A stretch of DNA of 39,034 nucleotides from the IMG/VR virus record IMGVR_UViG_3300042406_000792, positions 1 through 39,034 of that record; one strand, written 5' to 3'. The position numbers and the translations under genes were made by a program. The stretch comes from a virus. Below, one piece after another: positions 36,601-39,034 of the stretch. Position 1 is the stretch's first letter, and the number at the start of each line of letters is the position of its first letter. The notes under the pieces are model-generated. The model ran no database searches and was not told the DNA's origin. It saw nothing but the letters and a program-made list of their open reading frames with translations.

Positions 36601-38048
36601 TCGGCTTTCACTGCCTCCCCTTGGAAGGCGCCGCCCTTGCCTGCCTCGCGGCTGAACTTCGCCTGCTCGGCGTCAATCCTGTCCTGTTCCACCGGCGCCG
36701 GTAGCGGAAGGGGCTCCGGCGCTTCCGGGGTTGGGCTTTCCGGTGACGTGTACGGGTGGGGCGCCGGCGGGGTGAGGTCTGCCACCGGTAGCGGTTCGCC
36801 TCCGTCCTCCGCGGTGAGATAGCCAAACCGTTGCACCTGCCGCGCCAGTCGCTCCCGCTCCGCCAAAACTTCCGCCACCCGAGCCATTCGGGCTTCACGC
36901 CGTGCCGGCGTCTCGGCTGTCAAGCGCTCCAATTGCAGAAGCTGCCCGGTGGTGGGGTCGATGAAATGCGCCCACGTCGGCGCCTGCCCGGCTGGAAGGC
37001 CTGCCGTGATTGCCGATAGGCGCCGCGCCCCGACTGCCCACCGGCGCTCTTGGTCCGAAGCGTTGGCGAACCAATCCGAATAGACGTTGGGGTCTTGAAC
37101 TAGCTTGTGGTCGTTGTCGGTGAACAGGGCCCGCGCCGCGGGGTTGTTTTCAATGTCGGGGTCCACGTCCAATACCGGCGTAAGATAGCACCGGCAATTG
37201 TGGGCCACGGTTCCATCTTCTTCAAGCGGGGGCCGCGGCATATGCGTTGTAGATTGTTGCCCCGGCTTGGGCCGCACATAGTACACCGTTCCGTTCCTTG
37301 CCGCGTGGTGGGGCCTGACGCGCCAGTCCATGGTTGCGTGAATCTGGTAGCCTGCTACCAGGTCCCCTAGGCCGCTGTAGCAATCCATCCGGGCTTCGTG
37401 CGCCACCCGCATTCCCTCGGTTCGTGCCACCCGCCGCGCCGACGTTCTGACACCCTGCACCGCGGGCAGCATAGTCCGCGCCATGGCTTGGATTGTTTGG
37501 CCTTGGCTTATTCCTTGGATCACGATGTTGGCAAGCTGCTCCGGTGGCGCCAAGGCGCTTTGGGCCGCGATGCGGGCCTGCCAGGTCAGGCCGTTGGTTG
37601 GGCGGGCGATGATTGCGGTAGTCTCGTCGTGGTCAAGCGCCGGGAATAGTTGCGCTTCGACTTGGGCCCGTTGCTCCGGATTAAGGCGCCGGGCTTCGGT
37701 GAGGTCAGGCCTTTCCGGCGCTGCCAAGGTTAGAGCGGTGGCGATGACTGCCCGCGGGGCCTCGGCTAAAACTTCCTCCCGTGCCGCGGTGTGGGCCCGT
37801 TTGGCAATCTGCCGGAGGCCTGCATCCAGTCCCTTAACGGTGAGCGTTTGAATCTCGCGCAGGATCGCCCCCAGCTGGGTCCGCGCATCCACCGGAAGGG
37901 GCTTCAATGCGATCAGGCGCAAGGCGCGCTTCCATAGTCGCACTACCTTGGCGTCGATGCCGTCGGCGACTTCATCGGCATGCGCCAGGGTGCGCGCCTG
38001 ATTGACGCCCACCCGTGCCGCCATGCGTGAGTTGAATACGCTGCCCAC
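33150..38048 (-). CDS. MuF-like / capsid protease / scaffold fusion protein (1632 aa)
   Basis: It starts at GTG 38048, 3 nt after the portal stop. Residues 150-295 are the Mu gpF/SPP1 gp7 minor head domain (ARTEGMRVAHEAR, WRVRPHHAARNGTVYY, HNCRCYLTP). Residues 430-1000 are unrecognised. Residues about 1010-1165 are acidic, with three RRW-D-EEGE repeats, and then the basic KKRSKKSKK. Residues about 1205-1365 are a prohead protease-like domain with His1267 (NIDHP) and Ser1326 (FGMSHN), and VDLVADPATT. The rest is scaffold-like. These are normally two or three separate genes. The fusion is in one uninterrupted frame. Confidence 0.85.
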   Translation of the reverse strand: MGSVFNSRMAARVGVNQARTLAHADEVADGIDAKVVRLWKRALRLIALKPLPVDARTQLGAILREIQTLTVKGLDAGLRQIAKRAHTAAREEVLAEAPRAVIATALTLAAPERPDLTEARRLNPEQRAQVEAQLFPALDHDETTAIIARPTNGLTWQARIAAQSALAPPEQLANIVIQGISQGQTIQAMARTMLPAVQGVRTSARRVARTEGMRVAHEARMDCYSGLGDLVAGYQIHATMDWRVRPHHAARNGTVYYVRPKPGQQSTTHMPRPPLEEDGTVAHNCRCYLTPVLDVDPDIENNPAARALFTDNDHKLVQDPNVYSDWFANASDQERRWAVGARRLSAITAGLPAGQAPTWAHFIDPTTGQLLQLERLTAETPARREARMARVAEVLAERERLARQVQRFGYLTAEDGGEPLPVADLTPPAPHPYTSPESPTPEAPEPLPLPAPVEQDRIDAEQAKFSREAGKGGAFQGEAVKADPTEYIPFRWEATRFPFKLEGPTGVAVSHEVYKPVLRPGGKLDKDTDSMLKREWQELMEKDKLTMADLQYAEEKTTLTASPDGTRVLLATAEQAAKAMGLKPAKVREYDQIAAATWRIQFGKEILASWQEKADQAEEIWRQTREMEGPPPTRHPEGDQGNNRAWIVDGVIFRVYDESEQPKLTRGVKTAALSLWRDKQAETLRWAVNIPIDHRAWKKEIKAVADQVESLEKKLRGKVDRFGAALDVMTPTGPQVTAPAPPPPQVNVVRGEAEPMPDGADDIAMDRYGEVVNLAQRAFGKGTKSLPLFNALGELSGEQMAKVALHVNIDPATLPEVLVGTGKRRDYLYAQIIKRQSVEKMIDVEAIASGVDPVALQAFAEQGWKHEMERYNAEKEVMAEMRKNWKFYSREFDPKTGKKESRPWPARNSPVWDDHTNFPFYDEIVQTMRTGYEWSGLLFGNPEEDLSAAAGENVKSSDPNYVLWDILMRSQAGEIKKPDKLSFFKDQIYLVRDDPSFAYDPERPVVPVSTEPFNWDDDAPAPAEPPMQPAEEPERVWDDEEGEWVKEPTAVATPDPDPWDDDPFARGAVAPPLAAEQPEPEEDERRWEDEEGEANWEPAGASRGGDPWDFPTETAAAEPAEDERRWDEEEEEGEEVEEEVEEEEVEEEPENPKPKKRSKKSKKGLSSEDRKRLEEAVRLERRALRAGITLGEAFGPIRHRCLYLNPMRRPIHESVLSGRGIRVNREAGTINNVKILGLVSENGRQYLPAAIQAAKKLYEGVHVNIDHPKDSPDQQRSAYDRFGKLTRIRWVEGEGLYGDLVYLKTHPMAERICEAAERMPDAFGMSHNAQGEGEENKDGVFVVSKIVEVRHVDLVADPATTKSLSESKKMKKATAPIEEASSKDPYSVFKEWSRIYTIARQNAANAHTIEGERAWNKAMDIIARHTDVAEIKATRNPPEMPKSPAEVDGGKYLKIKPTTTGMPESTGATKMDTTEIVSQLKDLLDQLAMSLGGEEEVPSEEAYDGAEEKPAMEAEDEDKKAMDDEATEGYDTPEMDEEPEEKKKPAMEGLQAKAIRNARKLCEAVGLKPSKDLLRDLASMPRETAARQVQRLALAQKSKAPRSGSYMTEGRTGNTDNSGIPTGPALFTWLAN

Positions 38049-38051
38049 TGG

Positions 38052-39034
38052 TTAGACCTGCCACCGGGGGCGCTGTCCTTCGGTTGCTCCATCCGCGGCT
38101 TCAAGCTGCTTGACTACTTTCCGCGCCCAAGCATAGCCGGGGTCACCGCCCCACCCCATCCACGCTTGCCACCCCTTGCCTTGCTCGTCCCAAGTCTCGC
38201 CTGATTTGTCCGATTCGTGCCTGTCAAAATATGCCTTCATCCGCCTGACTGTTTCCGGCGAAAGCTTGGCGCCGTTGCTTAGGTCTCGCGCTCTGGCGAT
38301 GCCTACCGGCGTCATGCCTCGCTGGCTGGCTGGCTTTTCTTGGCGCACTTCCAAGGCTCGCTTGGCTGCCTCCCGTGCACCCTGTGGCGGGGTAAAATCT
38401 ATGTGGTCGTATTTGCCGCCGGCGGCTTCCGTCACGCCTTGTTCGTCATCAGGCCCGAGGCTTGCCGGGTCCGTCGGAAGGGCGCCGGCTGCTCCGGATT
38501 CCTGCTGGTATTCCTGCTGGTTGGCTAGTTCGGTTTCCCAATCCAAGCCTAGTTCGTGGGCAATGGTCGGCACCGACTTTACCCCCATGGTGGCGTAGAT
38601 CTGGTTGGCCGCTGCTTCGGCGCCCTTGTCGCGGGTTTCAAGGCTCGGCGGTGTTGCCGATAGGTCAATCAGTTCGCAGATGTTGCCGGGAAGGCGCCCC
38701 GCCATGGCCGCGTTCTTAATGGCCGCGGTGATGACTCGCAGGAAGGGCCGCTTGTAAAAGCTTTGCAGTCTTAAGCAGTTGCGAAGGAACGGGCTCTCCG
38801 CGGTAAGGCTGCTTGAATAGTTGTTGTTTGATGCGTCGGCACTGACAAGCCATTCCGGCGCGTTGTGGCGGTTGCCGGCGCTTCTTAACAGGCTTTGGAA
38901 TATCTCGAGGTGCGCGGTTGAATTCGCCGCTCCGGGTGGCGTTACGTAGTTCATCCCCTTCGGGATGTCCAAGAATGAACCGCTTTGCAATGTTTGGTAG
39001 TCGGTCTCCTTCTGCGTCACCGGGCTGAAGGTGC
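38052..39034 (-). CDS. Phage portal protein, C-terminal part with accessory domain
   Basis: This is the continuation of the portal that starts at 1193 on the other side of the join; bases 38812-39034 repeat 1-223. An apparent start at 39020 is only an internal GTG. After the portal core the last roughly 100 residues form a separate domain beginning KYDHIDFTPPQG. It carries RARDLSNGAKLSPETVRRMKAYFDRHE, split here as RARDLSNG, LSPETVRRM and YFDRHE, and then WQAWMGWGGDPGYAWA. I have seen this conserved module at the ends of phage head proteins but know no function for it. The stop lies 3 nt before the GTG start of the MuF fusion gene. Confidence 0.88.
   Translation of the reverse strand, partial: TFSPVTQKETDYQTLQSGSFLDIPKGMNYVTPPGAANSTAHLEIFQSLLRSAGNRHNAPEWLVSADASNNNYSSSLTAESPFLRNCLRLQSFYKRPFLRVITAAIKNAAMAGRLPGNICELIDLSATPPSLETRDKGAEAAANQIYATMGVKSVPTIAHELGLDWETELANQQEYQQESGAAGALPTDPASLGPDDEQGVTEAAGGKYDHIDFTPPQGAREAAKRALEVRQEKPASQRGMTPVGIARARDLSNGAKLSPETVRRMKAYFDRHESDKSGETWDEQGKGWQAWMGWGGDPGYAWARKVVKQLEAADGATEGQRPRWQV
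38812..39034. repeat. Contig-end overlap, right copy
   Basis: This is the partner of positions 1-223. Joining base 38811 to base 1 keeps the portal reading frame open through both halves with the correct phase, which supports circular closure at this point. One copy should be removed when counting genome length, giving about 38,811 bp. Confidence 0.93.

Overview
This window looks like the essentially complete genome of a tailed double-stranded DNA phage, probably a siphovirus. It has a tape measure protein, two tail-tube-like proteins, a G/GT tail-chaperone frameshift and no contractile-sheath gene. The first 223 bases and the last 223 bases are the same locus, the middle of the portal gene. 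Positions 97-223 match 38908-39034 exactly (127 bp), and the outer 96 bases differ at seven positions. The contig therefore closes into a circle of about 38.8 kb, and the portal gene is split across the join. The DNA is GC-rich, with AT-richer islands at the cytosine methyltransferase, two LamG-like adhesin modules and one small gene near 7.1 kb. The secreted protein at 14.8 kb, the secreted protein at 18 kb and the papain-like peptidase resemble proteins I associate with Planctomycetota and their phages. This host is an inference, not a demonstrated fact.

Almost every gene is on the minus strand, so the map is read from high to low coordinates. Packaging and head: terS, terL, portal (across the join), a 1632-codon MuF-like/protease/scaffold fusion with a probable internal scaffold start, a decoration-type protein and the major capsid protein. 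Neck and tail: small connector genes, a gp10-like protein, a 670-aa LamG protein with about 20 repeats, a tail terminator candidate, two tandem tube-like proteins, the G/GT chaperones, the tape measure and five distal tail proteins (23.2-18.7 kb). Lysis and accessory: a holin-like membrane protein, a secreted protein, a papain-fold cysteine peptidase with all four catalytic residues, a second LamG adhesin, an HNH nuclease and a PD-(D/E)XK-like protein.

The control region is at 11.5-14.2 kb. It holds the only rightward gene, a regulator fusing a MerR/excisionase-type HTH to a ribbon-helix-helix domain. Facing it are three single-gene cassettes with matching architecture: TTGACA, a 16-bp spacer carrying a GTYGCRAC motif, a -10 box, six bases, and then an ATG that would fall at the transcription start. 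Each transcript would begin with a tiny reading frame that overlaps the start codon of the main gene. Its first 22 nt can fold into an 8+5+8 hairpin presenting AAGGA, with compensating changes between copies. A short way downstream the phage encodes its own CsrA-like protein, whose family binds GGA in hairpin loops. I regard this CsrA/leader-hairpin arrangement as the most interesting candidate system in the window.

Replication and recombination follow: a putative single-strand annealing protein, an SSB-like protein, a primase-helicase, a sigma factor with an N-terminal MerR-like HTH, a RusA resolvase, a ParB-like protein and a C5 cytosine methyltransferase, which leads back to terS. I saw no integrase, DNA polymerase, tRNA, CRISPR array or insertion sequence.
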